Shown here piece after piece: positions 41,564-51,146 of a DNA stretch of 64,000 nucleotides (the first letter of the stretch is position 1; each line of letters begins with the position of its first letter). Position numbers and translations under genes: made by a program. The notes below the pieces were generated by a model, which worked only from the letters and a program-made list of their open reading frames with translations, searched no databases and had not been told where the DNA came from. This stretch comes from CADCUY01 sp964242735 (lineage in GTDB: Bacteria > Actinomycetota > Actinomycetes > Actinomycetales > Quadrisphaeraceae), in the NCBI GenBank assembly GCA_964242735.1, contig CAXTAK010000018.1, positions 1 to 64,000 on the forward strand, given 5' to 3'.

Positions 41564-44500
41564 TCACTCCGCGGCCGCGGGCTCCACCGGCCGACCGGAT
41601 GCCGGCTCCGCCGGCTGCGCGTCAGGGTCGTGGTGCTGCCCCGGGTCGGACCCCTCGACCGTCGTCAGGTCCGGATGACCGACCGGCTCCTCGACCGTCG
41701 CCGGGTCCGCCTCCCCCACCGCAGCGCCGTCGTCCCCGAGGTCGACCACGTCGACCACGTCGGGGCCGACATCGTCAGGGGCCTCGCTCGCGTCTCCAGC
41801 CGATCCACCCGCGGGCACCAGCCTCGAGGCCAGCGCGACACCGTGGATGGCGTCGCGGACCGCGTCGCGAGCCGCCTCCGCGCGGGCGCGCTCCGCGGGG
41901 TCCTCGACGTCGACCGCCCCCGCGCCCGGGGCGCCGGTCTGCGCGGCGCGCTCGCCGCCGGGGCTGCGGCCGCGTCGTCCGCGGCTGCCGGGCTCACGAC
42001 CCCCGGAGCTGCCGGGGCCGCCGACCTCCCGACCGCCGGAGCCGCCGCCCGACGCGGGACGGCTCGCCCCCGACGGTGACGCGCTGCCGGCGCCGGAGCC
42101 CGCCGAGCGCCCAGCACCGCGGTCCCCGTCGGCGTCCTCGACGCCGGAGGGGTCCAGCGGCTCACCGTGCAGCACCACCCCGCTGCCCCCGCAGTGCTCG
42201 CAGGTCTCGCTGAAGGCCTCCAGCAGACCCTGCCCCATGCGCTTGCGCGTCATCTGCACCAGCCCCAGGGACGTCACCTCGGCGACCTGGTGCTTGGTGC
42301 GGTCACGGCCCAGGCACTCCACCAGGCGGCGGAGCACCAGGTCGCGGTTGGACTCCAGCACCATGTCGATGAAGTCCACGACGATGATGCCGCCGATGTC
42401 GCGCAGCCTCAGCTGGCGCACGATCTCCTCGGCGGCCTCGAGGTTGTTGCGGGTGACGGTCTCCTCGAGGTTCCCCCCGGTGCCGGTGAAGCGGCCGGTG
42501 TTCACGTCGACGACGGTCATCGCCTCGGTCCGGTCGATCACCAGGGAACCGCCGGAGGGCAGCCACACCTTGCGCTCGAGGGCCTTGGCGATCTGCTCGT
42601 CGATCCGGTAGCGCTCGAAGGCGTCGCCGGTCGCGGAGGCGTCGTCCCCGTCCCACCGCACCACCCGGTCGGAGAGGTCGGGGGCGATCTGGTCGATGTA
42701 GGGGCGGATCGCCGACCACGCGTCCTCGCCGTCGACGACGAGGCGGGCGAAGTCCTCGTTGAAGACGTCGCGCACCACCTTGATGGTCAGGTCGGGCTCG
42801 CCGTGCAGCAGCACCGGGGCGCTGACCTTCGCGGCGCGCGCCTCGATCTCGGCCCACTGGGCCACCAGGCGCTCGACGTCGCGGCTCAGCTCCTCCTCCG
42901 AGGCGCCCTCGGCGGCGGTGCGCACGATGACCCCGCCGTCCTCGGGCACCACCTCGCGCAGCACCTTCTTCAGGCGGCTGCGCTCGACGTCGGGCAGCTT
43001 GCGGCTGATGCCGGTCATCGAGCCGCCCGGCACGTACACCAGGTACCGGCCGGGCAGGGACACCTGGCTGGTCAGTCGCGCGCCCTTGTGCCCGACGGGG
43101 TCCTTGGAGACCTGGACCAGCACCGGGTCGCCGCTCTTCATCGCGGTCTCGATGCGCTTGGCCTGCCCCGAGAGGCCCGCGGCCTCCCAGTTGACCTCGC
43201 CGGCGTACAGGACGGCGTTGCGCCCGCGCCCCACGTCGACGAAGGCCGCCTCCATGGACGGCAGCACGTTCTGGACCTTGCCCAGGTAGACGTCCCCGAT
43301 CATCGAGGTGTGCTGCTTGCGGGCCACGTAGTGCTCGACGAGCACACCGTCCTCCAGGACGGCGATCTGGGTGCGCCCCTGCGTGGAGCGCACCACCATG
43401 GTCCGCTCCACGGACTCGCGGCGGGCGAGGAACTCGGCCTCGGAGATGGTCTTGGGCCGGCGTCCGGAGTCGCGGCCGTCGCGCCGGCGCTGCCGCTTCG
43501 CCTCCAGGCGCGTCGAGCCCCTGATGGACGTGACGTCGTCGACGCCGGTCCCCGCCGGCGCACCCGACGAGCGCGCAGCGGAGCGGCTGCGCCGGCGGCG
43601 GCCGACCTCAGCGGTGTCGTCGACGTCCCCGCCCGGATCGTCCGCGGCGGCGGCGGTGGGCTCGGCGTCGCGGTCATCGGCCGCCTCCGCGCCCGCTGAC
43701 CCGCGGGAGCTCCCCCGGCGCCGGCGGCGGCGGCGCGCGGAGGGGTCGGCGTCGGCGGGGTCAGCCGGGTCGGCGTCGACGTCGGTCGCCGGCGCGGCAG
43801 CGCCGGGGTCGTCCAGCTCATCCCCGGACGCGGCGGCGTCGTCCTGCACGTCGCCGGCACCACCCTGGGGATCCACGGCGCCGTCGGCACCGCCCTCGAG
43901 GGTCTCGCCACCTTCGGGGGTGCGGCGGCGGGAGCGACCGCGGCCGCCGCGGCGGCGGCGCGAACGACGTCCGGCCGCGCTGTCGTCGTCACCGTCCTCG
44001 GCGAGCAGATCATCGGGGTCGACCTCGTCGAGGTCCACGTCGGCGTCGTCGACGTCGGCGGGCGGACGCCGTGTGCGCAGCCGGTCGAGCTCGTCGCCGA
44101 GGTCGACGGCGAAGGGAGAGGCGAGGGGCGCCCCGGTCGGCCCGGCGTCGACCTCCGCTTCCAGGACCTCCGCATCGATCGCCGCTGCGGCGGGGCCGTC
44201 ATCGAGGCCGGGCGCGTCGCTCGCCGGCTCCGGCGCGTCGTCGGTGGGGGCCAGAGCCCCGGGCGGGAGCCTGCGCGACGAGCCGGGCTCGACGACCGGC
44301 GCTCCCGGCTCGACCCGCGGTCTGCGCGTGGAGCGGCGGGAGGCCGGGGCGGTGGTGCCCGAGGAGCCACCACCGGAGGGCTCCGTGGTGGCGGTCACCG
44401 GCGCCTCGACCGGCGACGGCTCCCCGACGGGCGGCGGCCCGGCAGCGGCGCGGGCGGCGCGCGAGCGGGAGCCGCGGCGGGTGCGGGGCGCCGCCTCGCC

Positions 44501-45070
44501 CGGCTCGTCAGCGACGGGTCCGTCCGGGTGCTGCCCCCGCGCGGAGGTGGCTGCGGAGACCTCGGGTGCCGGCTCATCGGCGGCGATCTGTCCTGACGGC
44601 ACCTGCCCCGCGAGCTCGCCGGTGCCCTCATCGGCGCCGTCGCCGTGGTCGGCGTCCTCACCGGCACCGGGCTCGACGTGGACGGGGGCGCCTGCGGGCC
44701 TGCTGGCAGCCCGGCGCGGACGCCGCACGGCGGTCTGCGGGTCGGGCGCCTGGAACAGCAGCGCCGTCGAGAGCGGGCGCAGGGGAGCCGGCTCGCCCGG
44801 CTGCTCCGGGTCATCGACCTGCCCCGGGCCGGTCTCCCCGGGGCCGGTCTGCGCGGACCTGTCGGCCTGCACGACCGACGCCGGTGGGCCGGCCGGCACG
44901 TCGGGCAGCTCCTCGACGGGGTCGGCGCCCGGTGCGGGCAGGTCGTCGGCGGGGACGTCCTGCAGCGGGGTCTCCCCCGCGAGGGGCTCCGGAGGTCCAG
45001 CGGGCCGGCTCGCCGCCCGGCGCCGCGCCGGCCGCTGGGTCGCCGCTGTGGTGCTGTCGTCGTCCGCCAT
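41564..45070 (-). CDS. rne: Ribonuclease E/G family protein
   Basis: A 1168-residue RNase E/G, the main actinobacterial mRNA-decay and rRNA-processing endonuclease. The first ~540 residues are disordered, Pro/Asp/Arg-rich. The S1 domain follows (MIGDVYLGKVQNVLPSMEA, AAFVDVGRGRNAVLYAGEV) and then the RNase H/DNase I-like catalytic core. The two catalytic aspartates are seen in VVDVNTGRFTGTGGNLEETV (near 853) and IIVVDFIDMV (near 898), and the zinc-link site CEHCGGSG is near 960. About 190 low-complexity residues end the chain. ATG 45070 has AGGAG upstream. The scaffold regions are on both sides, typical of actinobacterial RNase E. Confidence 0.95.
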   Translation of the reverse strand: MADDDSTTAATQRPARRRAASRPAGPPEPLAGETPLQDVPADDLPAPGADPVEELPDVPAGPPASVVQADRSAQTGPGETGPGQVDDPEQPGEPAPLRPLSTALLFQAPDPQTAVRRPRRAASRPAGAPVHVEPGAGEDADHGDGADEGTGELAGQVPSGQIAADEPAPEVSAATSARGQHPDGPVADEPGEAAPRTRRGSRSRAARAAAGPPPVGEPSPVEAPVTATTEPSGGGSSGTTAPASRRSTRRPRVEPGAPVVEPGSSRRLPPGALAPTDDAPEPASDAPGLDDGPAAAAIDAEVLEAEVDAGPTGAPLASPFAVDLGDELDRLRTRRPPADVDDADVDLDEVDPDDLLAEDGDDDSAAGRRSRRRRGGRGRSRRRTPEGGETLEGGADGAVDPQGGAGDVQDDAAASGDELDDPGAAAPATDVDADPADPADADPSARRRRRRRGSSRGSAGAEAADDRDAEPTAAAADDPGGDVDDTAEVGRRRRSRSAARSSGAPAGTGVDDVTSIRGSTRLEAKRQRRRDGRDSGRRPKTISEAEFLARRESVERTMVVRSTQGRTQIAVLEDGVLVEHYVARKQHTSMIGDVYLGKVQNVLPSMEAAFVDVGRGRNAVLYAGEVNWEAAGLSGQAKRIETAMKSGDPVLVQVSKDPVGHKGARLTSQVSLPGRYLVYVPGGSMTGISRKLPDVERSRLKKVLREVVPEDGGVIVRTAAEGASEEELSRDVERLVAQWAEIEARAAKVSAPVLLHGEPDLTIKVVRDVFNEDFARLVVDGEDAWSAIRPYIDQIAPDLSDRVVRWDGDDASATGDAFERYRIDEQIAKALERKVWLPSGGSLVIDRTEAMTVVDVNTGRFTGTGGNLEETVTRNNLEAAEEIVRQLRLRDIGGIIVVDFIDMVLESNRDLVLRRLVECLGRDRTKHQVAEVTSLGLVQMTRKRMGQGLLEAFSETCEHCGGSGVVLHGEPLDPSGVEDADGDRGAGRSAGSGAGSASPSGASRPASGGGSGGREVGGPGSSGGREPGSRGRRGRSPGGERAAQTGAPGAGAVDVEDPAERARAEAARDAVRDAIHGVALASRLVPAGGSAGDASEAPDDVGPDVVDVVDLGDDGAAVGEADPATVEEPVGHPDLTTVEGSDPGQHHDPDAQPAEPASGRPVEPAAAE

Positions 45071-45467
45071 GGGACTCCTCACCCGGCTGGAGCGCCACAC
45101 CGTGCTCCGTGCCGGGAGTCACCCACCGCCGGTGGCGGTGGAAGCCTGGGGTTCGCCCGGTCCGGGGGCGGCGCCGTGCGCGCCTGCCGACCTCACCTGG
45201 CGCGACGCCGCGCCAGGTGCGCCCCCGGCGGTTCCGGCGGCACTCCGACCACGGTCGGGGCTCCCCCTGCGCCTGCCGAGCCACCCGTGGGGGTGCGGCG
45301 GCGCGAGGCCAGGTGCTCACCGACCATGGCGCACGATGTCGGGCCGCCCGACAGGTGTGGCGTGCCGGATGACCAGGTGCATCATCTCACAGCGCCCGCC
45401 CCCCACCTCCGGCCCACTGCGCGGCGACGGGCGCTCCGGGACCCGCGGGTCCCCGGCGGAGTCGGGC
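45071..45467 (-). promoter_or_regulatory. rne upstream region with an 11-bp hairpin
   Basis: This 397-bp region lies between the NYN gene and rne and holds no ORF with a plausible protein. A perfect hairpin, CACCTGGCGCG with CGCGCCAGGTG (45194-45219, loop ACGC), lies about 125 bases before the rne start. rne of E. coli is autoregulated through hairpins in its long leader, so this could serve the same purpose here (inference). AGGAG a few bases before the ATG is the ribosome-binding site. Confidence 0.5.
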
Positions 45468-46187
45468 TCAGAGGTAGCGGTTCGGGTCGAAGCTCTCCAG
45501 CGGGATCACCCGCACCCGTGGCAGCACCGCGGTGAAGGCGCCCACGTCGTCCTCGAGGTCGTACAGGCGCAGCCCCGACGCGACCGACGACGGCCCCTGC
45601 GCGCCCTGCGCGGACAGCGCGGCGAAGCGGCTGTTCACGAACTCCCGGAAGGCCATCAGCCCGACGCGGCGGGTGAGCCCGCTGGGGCCGGGCTCGGCGA
45701 GCAGCCGCGTGACGTCGTCGAGGAAGTCACCGTCGTGGCTGGCCAGGAGGATGTCACCGTCGCGCCCGGTGATCGCGTCCAGGGTGCGCTGGATGCCGAG
45801 GTCGACGACCTTCTCGCCCGGACGCCCGGCGAGGGGGATGGGGCGGAAGCCGATCGCGAGCAGGGCCTGCACGAAGCCCATGGGCATGCTGCCGGACGTG
45901 GCGTTGAGGAAGAAGAGCCCCTTGACGGGCTGGTCGAAGACCTGCGCGGCGAAGCTGAGCACCCGGTCCCAGCGCGGGCGCTCCTCGGGGGCCGGTCGGT
46001 GGCCCAGCACGCTCAGCCCCAGGGTGGCGTCGATGTTCTCCCCGTCGACGAGCAGGTACGTCGTCCGCCCCCCGGCCCCCGCACCGGCCTCGTCGCTCTC
46101 GCTCGGCGCGGGCGCCGGGACGGCGGGGGGCTGCGGCATCGGGACGGAGGGCTGGGGCACCACCCCGCTGCTCGGCGACGCGCTCAC
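45468..46187 (-). CDS. NYN domain protein
   Basis: A 239-residue protein with a Pro/Ala-rich N-terminus of 40 residues and a NYN-type (PIN-like) nuclease domain. Conserved acidic blocks are TTYLLVDGENIDATLG, EKVVDLGIQRTLDAI and DGDILLASHDGDFLDDV, which would form a metal-binding active site. NYN proteins are usually RNA nucleases or RNA-binding factors. Placement next to rne hints at a role in RNA metabolism, but they are separated by 397 bp. GTG 46187 is the start; it diverges from the membrane protein gene. Confidence 0.8.
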   Translation of the reverse strand: MSASPSSGVVPQPSVPMPQPPAVPAPAPSESDEAGAGAGGRTTYLLVDGENIDATLGLSVLGHRPAPEERPRWDRVLSFAAQVFDQPVKGLFFLNATSGSMPMGFVQALLAIGFRPIPLAGRPGEKVVDLGIQRTLDAITGRDGDILLASHDGDFLDDVTRLLAEPGPSGLTRRVGLMAFREFVNSRFAALSAQGAQGPSSVASGLRLYDLEDDVGAFTAVLPRVRVIPLESFDPNRYL

Positions 46188-46276
46188 CCGCGCACCCTAG
46201 GGGCTCACCGCAGCACCTGACGGCGGCCACCAGGTCGGTGTGGGAACCTTCCCTCCCCCCGCTGCAGGAGCCCACC

Positions 46277-48691
46277 ATGACGAGCGCGCCCGCTCCTCCG
46301 CGCGCCGGTGGCGCGAGGCACCGAGGCGGCGTGCTGTCGGTGCTTGCGGCGGGGCCCGTCGTGTCGGTGACCAGGCTGCTCGTGGCGGTCACCGTCGTGA
46401 AGGCCGCCGGCCTCGGCGCCTTCCCGCAGCGCGGCCTCGACGAGGGCGTCAGCGTCGCCAGCGCCGTCCACATCCTCGACGCCGGGTGGCCGGGGCCGGT
46501 GCTGGGACCCAGCGGTCCGCTCGGGGCTCCGGCCCTGTGGCAGCTGGCGGGCCTGGCGCGCGTCTCCGCGGTGCTCGGCAGTGACGTGCTGGACGCCGCC
46601 CCCTCGGCCGTGGCGGGCGGGCGGGCGCTGGTGCTGCCGCTGGCGGTGCTCAGCGCCGGTCTGCTGTGGGTGCTGGCGCGCCGTGCCGGGCTGGGCGGCG
46701 GCGCCGCGGCGGTGGCGGTGGTGGCGGGGGCGCTGTCACCGCTCGCCGTCTCCTACCACCGCGTGGTGACCCCGGAGGTCATCGCGCTGCCCTGGGCCCT
46801 GGCGGGGCTGGCGCTGGTCGCGGTGCGCCCCACCCGCGCGGTCGCCGGTGAGCACTCCACCGCCGGGGGGCGACCGCGTCCCTCCCCGGGGGCGGCGCTG
46901 GCGGGCAGCGGTCTGCTGGCGGTGGCCGCTGCGACGTCACCGCTGACCCTCCTCCTGGTCCCGCTCGCCCTCGCCGCCTGCTCGGGGCGCCTGGGCCTGC
47001 CGGACTGGCGCACCGACGCCGCACCGGTGGACGCGCCGGCACCCCCCCCGGGTGGTGCGACCCCGACCCCGGGCGCGGTGGACGACCGCCTCGGGCACCA
47101 CGGGCCGGACATGGTGCGGCCGGTGCTGCCCGGGCGCCGGTGGCCGAGCGGGGCGCGATCCGTACTGGTGGCGGCCTGCAGCGCGCTGGTGCTGGCGGGC
47201 ACGGCGGTCGGGGTGCGGGCGGCGGGGTCGCTGGACGCCGACCTGGAGCCCGGGGCGCGGGGGGCCAGCGGCCTGTCGACCTCCACCTCAGGGGCGCGGG
47301 CGCTGCGCACGTGGGTCGAGCTCGACGTGGTCGTGCCCCTCCTGGTCCTGGTGCTCGTGGTCGCCGCCGTCCGCGTGGGCGCGTGGCGCCCCCACGCCGT
47401 CGCCGCGGTCCTGCCGGTCCTGGCGGTGGTGGCGCTGGGCCTGCCGGCGGCCTCGGCGGTCGTCGTGGTGGTGCCGTGGGCGCTGCTCGTGGCGGCCGGG
47501 ACGGTGCGCGCGGTCACCGCGCGTGCGGTGCGTCCCGCAGGCGCCGTGGCGCCCGGTGGTGGGGAGCGCGAGGGCGAGCCGCGCGAGGGCGGGGCGTGCG
47601 AGGGCCGGGCGGAGACCCACCCCCCGGGCGGGTCGGGTCGCCTCCGCTGGATGACGTCGGTGCGCTCCCGGCGCCTGGCGCCGCTGGCCGCTGCCGTCGT
47701 GCTGGTCGTCGGAACGGGGTGGGTGCTGGAGGGCAGGGCCGCGTCCGCACGCGGCGACGACACGGCCGCCGCGGCGGCCGTCCTGTGGCTGGCGCGCACC
47801 GCCCGGGGCCAGGGCGTGCTCGCCGACCCGAGCATCGCCCTGGACCTTGAACGCCTCGGGCTGGAGGTCCTGACCGCGATCGGGCCCGACGGGCGGGTGC
47901 GGGGCGGGATCGCCGGGGCGGCGTGGCTGGTGGAGACGAGCAGCGTGCGCGAGGCCGCGCGCGACGACGCGCTGACGCGCCAGGTCCTGACCGCCTCGGC
48001 GGTCGCGCGCGTCTTCGGAACCGGGACGCACCGCGTGGCGGTGCTGGAGCTGCCCCGCGAGCCGTCCACGTCGCCACCGGATCCGGCACCGCCGGGCGCG
48101 CCTCCGCCGGGCGCGCCTCCGCCGAGCGCATCCCCGCCGAGCGGGTCGCTGGACCTCGACCTCGACCCACCCCAGCCCGATCCCCGGGAACCCGACCCCC
48201 CGCAACCCGACCCACCACAGCCCGACCCACCGGCACCCGCTCCTCCGGGAGCCGCCCCGTCAGGGGTGGCGGCGGACCAGCGGGCGGTCGCCGCTCTGCT
48301 GCGCAACCCGCGGATCACCTTCTCGCCCACCGCAGCGCAGGTGCTCAGCGGGGAACCCGTCGACGTCGTCCTGCTGGCGGTGCTGGCCACCACGGCCCTG
48401 GACCACGAGCTCTCCGTCGTCGACCTCCCGGCGGCGCCGGGCCGAGGGGTGGACGCCCTGCGCACCTCCGCCGTCCTGGACCTCGTCGACGGCGCACCCG
48501 TGACGGCCGCCTCCGGGATCGGGGACGACGTCGTCGCCGACCTCACCGCCCGCGCCAGCGGTGTGGTCCCGATCGTCGAGGTCACCGCCACCGGCGCCGT
48601 GGGCCCCGGGGCACGTCAGCTCCTCGTCCGCCTGCCGCCCACGCCTGCTGGCGCTGGCGCTGGTGGCACGACGACACTGCTATCACCGTGA
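46277..48691 (+). CDS. Multi-spanning membrane protein, GT39/GT-C-like
   Basis: An 804-residue membrane protein with many hydrophobic helices in two blocks (about residues 25-250 and 300-420), then an extracytoplasmic tail. Near residue 55 the loop RGLDEGVSVASAVHIL resembles the acidic first loop of lipid-linked GT-C glycosyltransferases (GT39 family), which transfer sugars from a polyprenyl carrier. The evidence is moderate. A Pro-rich linker with repeats of PPQPDP lies near residues 630-660, followed by an outer domain. CAGGAG seven bases before ATG 46277 fixes the start. It precedes the DUF4397 and sortase genes and may modify a surface component. Confidence 0.6.
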   Translation: MTSAPAPPRAGGARHRGGVLSVLAAGPVVSVTRLLVAVTVVKAAGLGAFPQRGLDEGVSVASAVHILDAGWPGPVLGPSGPLGAPALWQLAGLARVSAVLGSDVLDAAPSAVAGGRALVLPLAVLSAGLLWVLARRAGLGGGAAAVAVVAGALSPLAVSYHRVVTPEVIALPWALAGLALVAVRPTRAVAGEHSTAGGRPRPSPGAALAGSGLLAVAAATSPLTLLLVPLALAACSGRLGLPDWRTDAAPVDAPAPPPGGATPTPGAVDDRLGHHGPDMVRPVLPGRRWPSGARSVLVAACSALVLAGTAVGVRAAGSLDADLEPGARGASGLSTSTSGARALRTWVELDVVVPLLVLVLVVAAVRVGAWRPHAVAAVLPVLAVVALGLPAASAVVVVVPWALLVAAGTVRAVTARAVRPAGAVAPGGGEREGEPREGGACEGRAETHPPGGSGRLRWMTSVRSRRLAPLAAAVVLVVGTGWVLEGRAASARGDDTAAAAAVLWLARTARGQGVLADPSIALDLERLGLEVLTAIGPDGRVRGGIAGAAWLVETSSVREAARDDALTRQVLTASAVARVFGTGTHRVAVLELPREPSTSPPDPAPPGAPPPGAPPPSASPPSGSLDLDLDPPQPDPREPDPPQPDPPQPDPPAPAPPGAAPSGVAADQRAVAALLRNPRITFSPTAAQVLSGEPVDVVLLAVLATTALDHELSVVDLPAAPGRGVDALRTSAVLDLVDGAPVTAASGIGDDVVADLTARASGVVPIVEVTATGAVGPGARQLLVRLPPTPAGAGAGGTTTLLSP

Positions 48692-48728
48692 GTTGTCAAC
48701 GGTCACATGCAGGGCCACGCTGAGCGAC

Positions 48729-49625
48729 ATGCGCCGGACTCTGCTCGCCGCCCTGGCGGCTGCCCTGCTGCTCACGGCGCCCACGCTCCTGGCACCCGCG
48801 ACGGCGGCGGCGAGCACGGCCCCGTCGCGCTCCGAGCCGGCCCACGTGCGCGTCGGCCACCTCGTCCCGGGTCTCGGGGCCCTGCGCCTGACCGCCACCT
48901 CCTTCGCCGGCGGCGAGCCGGTCACGCTGGCGCCGAGCGCGTCCTACGGCACGGTGGTGCAGTACCTGGACCTGCCCGCAGGCACCTACTCCGTGACGGC
49001 GACGCCCGTGGGGACCACCGCGGCGCGCACGCCGGCGCTCAGCGGCATCGTGACCACGGAGCCCGGAGCGTCCTACACCGTCCTGGCCCTGGGCACCGCC
49101 AGCTCCGCCCGCCTGCAACCCGTCACCGACGACATCAGCGCCCCGGAGCGGGGCGCTGCGAAGGTGCGGGTCATCAACGCCTCCAGCCTCTCGGAAATCA
49201 CGAGCGTCACCGTGGAGGGCGGGTCGCCGCTGGCAGCGGCCGCCCGCTTCGCCGAGCCGAGCGAGTACACCACCGTGGCGGCAGGGGCGCTGCAGGTGCA
49301 GGCCGCCAGCGGTGCCGCGCGCGGCACGACGACGCTGGAGGCCGCCCCCAACAGCGTGTACACGCTGTTGGTCCTCAACGACGATCGGGGCGGGCTGGAG
49401 CTCCGCTCGGTGCGGGACGCCAGCGGTGCCGGAGTGGTGCCCACCGGTGGGGCCGCGACCGGGGCCGGCGGCACCGCCGGCGCGGACGCCCCGCTGCTGG
49501 CCGCCGGCGTGGTGCTGGTCGTGGTGGCGGTGGCGGGCCTGACAGCACTGGCCGTCCCGGCGCTCCGGTCGACGCCGGTGTCTCCGGGCAGGCGACGCCG
49601 GACCCCTGAGGGCGCCAGCGCGTGA
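48729..49625 (+). CDS. Secreted DUF4397 protein with membrane anchor
   Basis: A 298-residue exported protein. A signal peptide (MRRTLLAALAAALLLTAPTL) is followed by two DUF4397 repeats: EPAHVRVGHLVPGLGALRLT, SYGTVVQYLDLPAGTYSVTA and AAKVRVINASSLSEITSVTV. Near the end stands VVPTG (residues 236-240), then a membrane helix (LLAAGVVLVVVAVAGLTALA) and a basic tail with RRRR. That order resembles a sorting signal of the LAXTG kind. DUF4397 domains are Ig-like surface modules of unknown function. The gene overlaps the sortase by four bases, so the sortase may anchor this very protein. Confidence 0.85.
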   Translation: MRRTLLAALAAALLLTAPTLLAPATAAASTAPSRSEPAHVRVGHLVPGLGALRLTATSFAGGEPVTLAPSASYGTVVQYLDLPAGTYSVTATPVGTTAARTPALSGIVTTEPGASYTVLALGTASSARLQPVTDDISAPERGAAKVRVINASSLSEITSVTVEGGSPLAAAARFAEPSEYTTVAAGALQVQAASGAARGTTTLEAAPNSVYTLLVLNDDRGGLELRSVRDASGAGVVPTGGAATGAGGTAGADAPLLAAGVVLVVVAVAGLTALAVPALRSTPVSPGRRRRTPEGASA

Positions 49626-50521
49626 CCGGCTCCAGCGGGCGGCACCGCGGGGAGGTCCGCCGGTCCGGGGGGCCCCGCCACGCCGCTGGTGCACTGCAGC
49701 TCGCCACGCGTCGGTCGGCACGCCGGGGCACACGTCAGGGCACGCGTTCGAGCGCTGAGGGCACCGGTCACCGCGCCTCGTCCGTGTCGCGCCTGCTCGG
49801 CACCGCCGCGGTCTCCTCCCTGGTGCTCGGCTGCGCGCTGAGCGGCTCCGCTGTCGCGCCGGTGTCCGGCACGGCTGGGGTGTCCAGCGCGGCTGGGGCC
49901 CCCAGCGGGGCGGCGGCTGAAGAACCCTCGGGGAGCACCAGCGATGTGCAGGCGGCTGCGCTGTCGGTGCCCGACTCAGCGCCCGACCGGACGCCGGTGC
50001 CGAGTCCCGCGCCGGCGCCGGGCGCCGCAGTTCCGCCGGCCACCGCGCCGGTCGCCGAGCCCGTCGCTGAGCCCGTCGCGGTGAGCATCCCCGCCATCGG
50101 TGTCGCCTCGTCGCTGGTGCAGCTCGGCCTGACTGCCGACGGGTCGCTGCAGGTTCCCGCCACGGCCGCGCAGGCGGGCTGGTTCACCGGCGGCCCGCCG
50201 CCGGGCGCCCAGGGGCCGGCCGTGATCGCCGGGCACGTGGACTCCCGGCAGGGCCCCGGGGTGTTCTTCTCCCTCGGCCGCCTGGTCGCCGGCGACGAGG
50301 TGGTGGTGGCACGGGCGGACGGCTCGGACGCCCGGTTCTCGGTCACCGCCACGGTGCGGGTGCCGAAGGACTCCTTCCCCGCCGACCTCGTCTACGGGCC
50401 GGTACCGGGTGCGGAGCTGCGGCTGATCACCTGCGGCGGCACCTTCGACCGGGGCATCGGCCACTACCGGGACAACGTCGTCGTCTTCGCCGCGCTGGTC
50501 CCCCCGGCGACCGCGGCCTGA
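49622..50521 (+). CDS. Class F sortase
   Basis: A 299-residue sortase F, a cysteine transpeptidase that joins surface proteins to peptidoglycan. The catalytic triad is intact: His205 in VIAGHVDSRQGPGVF, Cys271 in LRLITCGGTFDR and Arg283 in HYRDNVVVF. An N-terminal membrane anchor lies near residues 58-78, preceded by an Arg-rich segment of 50 residues; GTG 49784 would give a shorter start. A Pro-rich spacer of about 70 residues (115-152) lifts the catalytic domain off the membrane. It overlaps the DUF4397 gene (GTGA). The ndk gene is convergent 46 bp away. Confidence 0.92.
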   Translation: MTGSSGRHRGEVRRSGGPRHAAGALQLATRRSARRGTRQGTRSSAEGTGHRASSVSRLLGTAAVSSLVLGCALSGSAVAPVSGTAGVSSAAGAPSGAAAEEPSGSTSDVQAAALSVPDSAPDRTPVPSPAPAPGAAVPPATAPVAEPVAEPVAVSIPAIGVASSLVQLGLTADGSLQVPATAAQAGWFTGGPPPGAQGPAVIAGHVDSRQGPGVFFSLGRLVAGDEVVVARADGSDARFSVTATVRVPKDSFPADLVYGPVPGAELRLITCGGTFDRGIGHYRDNVVVFAALVPPATAA

Positions 50522-50567
50522 CGGCGCCGCCGGATCACTGGCGCAGCGACCGCAGTGCCCAGCGGCC

Positions 50568-51008
50568 TCAGAGCTCGGGGAACCAGATGCCGATCTCCCT
50601 GGCCGCGGAACCGGGCGAGTCCGAGCCGTGCACGAGGTTCTGCTGCACCGCGGCGCCCCAGTCACGTCCGAGGTCACCGCGGATGGTGCCGGGGGCGGCG
50701 CCTGTGGGGTCGGTGGTGCCGGCCAGGGACCGGAAGCCCTCGATGACGCGATGCCCCTCCAGCACCACCGCTACGAGCGGGCCGGAGAGCATGAACTCCA
50801 CCAGGGGCGCGTAGAACGGCTTGCCCTCGTGCTCGGCGTAGTGCTCCGCGAGCAGGGCGGGGTCGGCGGTGCGCTGCACCAGGGCGACCACGGTGTAGCC
50901 CTTGGCCTCGATGCGCCGCAGCACCTCACCGGTCAGGTGCCGGGCGACGGCGTCGGGCTTGAGCAGCACCAGGGTGCGCTCGACGGCAGGAGGTGTCACG
51001 GCGGTCAC
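50568..51008 (-). CDS. ndk: Nucleoside diphosphate kinase
   Basis: A 146-residue NDK, which balances nucleoside triphosphates by a ping-pong phosphohistidine mechanism. LVLLKPDAVARHLTGEVLRR near the start and the active-site His in NLVHGSDSPGSAAREIGIWF are both intact. Slightly longer N-terminus than usual (MTAVTPPAVE). It follows the DUF4233 gene on the same strand by 138 bp and is convergent with the sortase. Confidence 0.97.
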   Translation of the reverse strand: MTAVTPPAVERTLVLLKPDAVARHLTGEVLRRIEAKGYTVVALVQRTADPALLAEHYAEHEGKPFYAPLVEFMLSGPLVAVVLEGHRVIEGFRSLAGTTDPTGAAPGTIRGDLGRDWGAAVQQNLVHGSDSPGSAAREIGIWFPEL

Positions 51009-51146
51009 GGGCCAGACCGTACCGGGGCGCGGGCCCGGCCCGTCCGCGGTGACGGCCCCGCGGCGTCCAGGTCACCCACCCGCCCCAGCCCCCCCTTCGC
51101 GCTGCCCACCGCCGGGACGCCGGCCGTCGCCGGTGGCCAGCGCGCC

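Noticed and set aside
48177..48240. Repeating PPQPDP codons considered as a repeat element
   Set aside because: Imperfect low-complexity coding sequence of a Pro-rich linker, not a mobile or CRISPR-type repeat.
46753..48591. 612-aa minus-strand ORF opposite the GT-C-like gene
   Set aside because: Ser/Arg/Thr/Pro-rich shadow; the plus strand has membrane helices and a ribosome-binding site.
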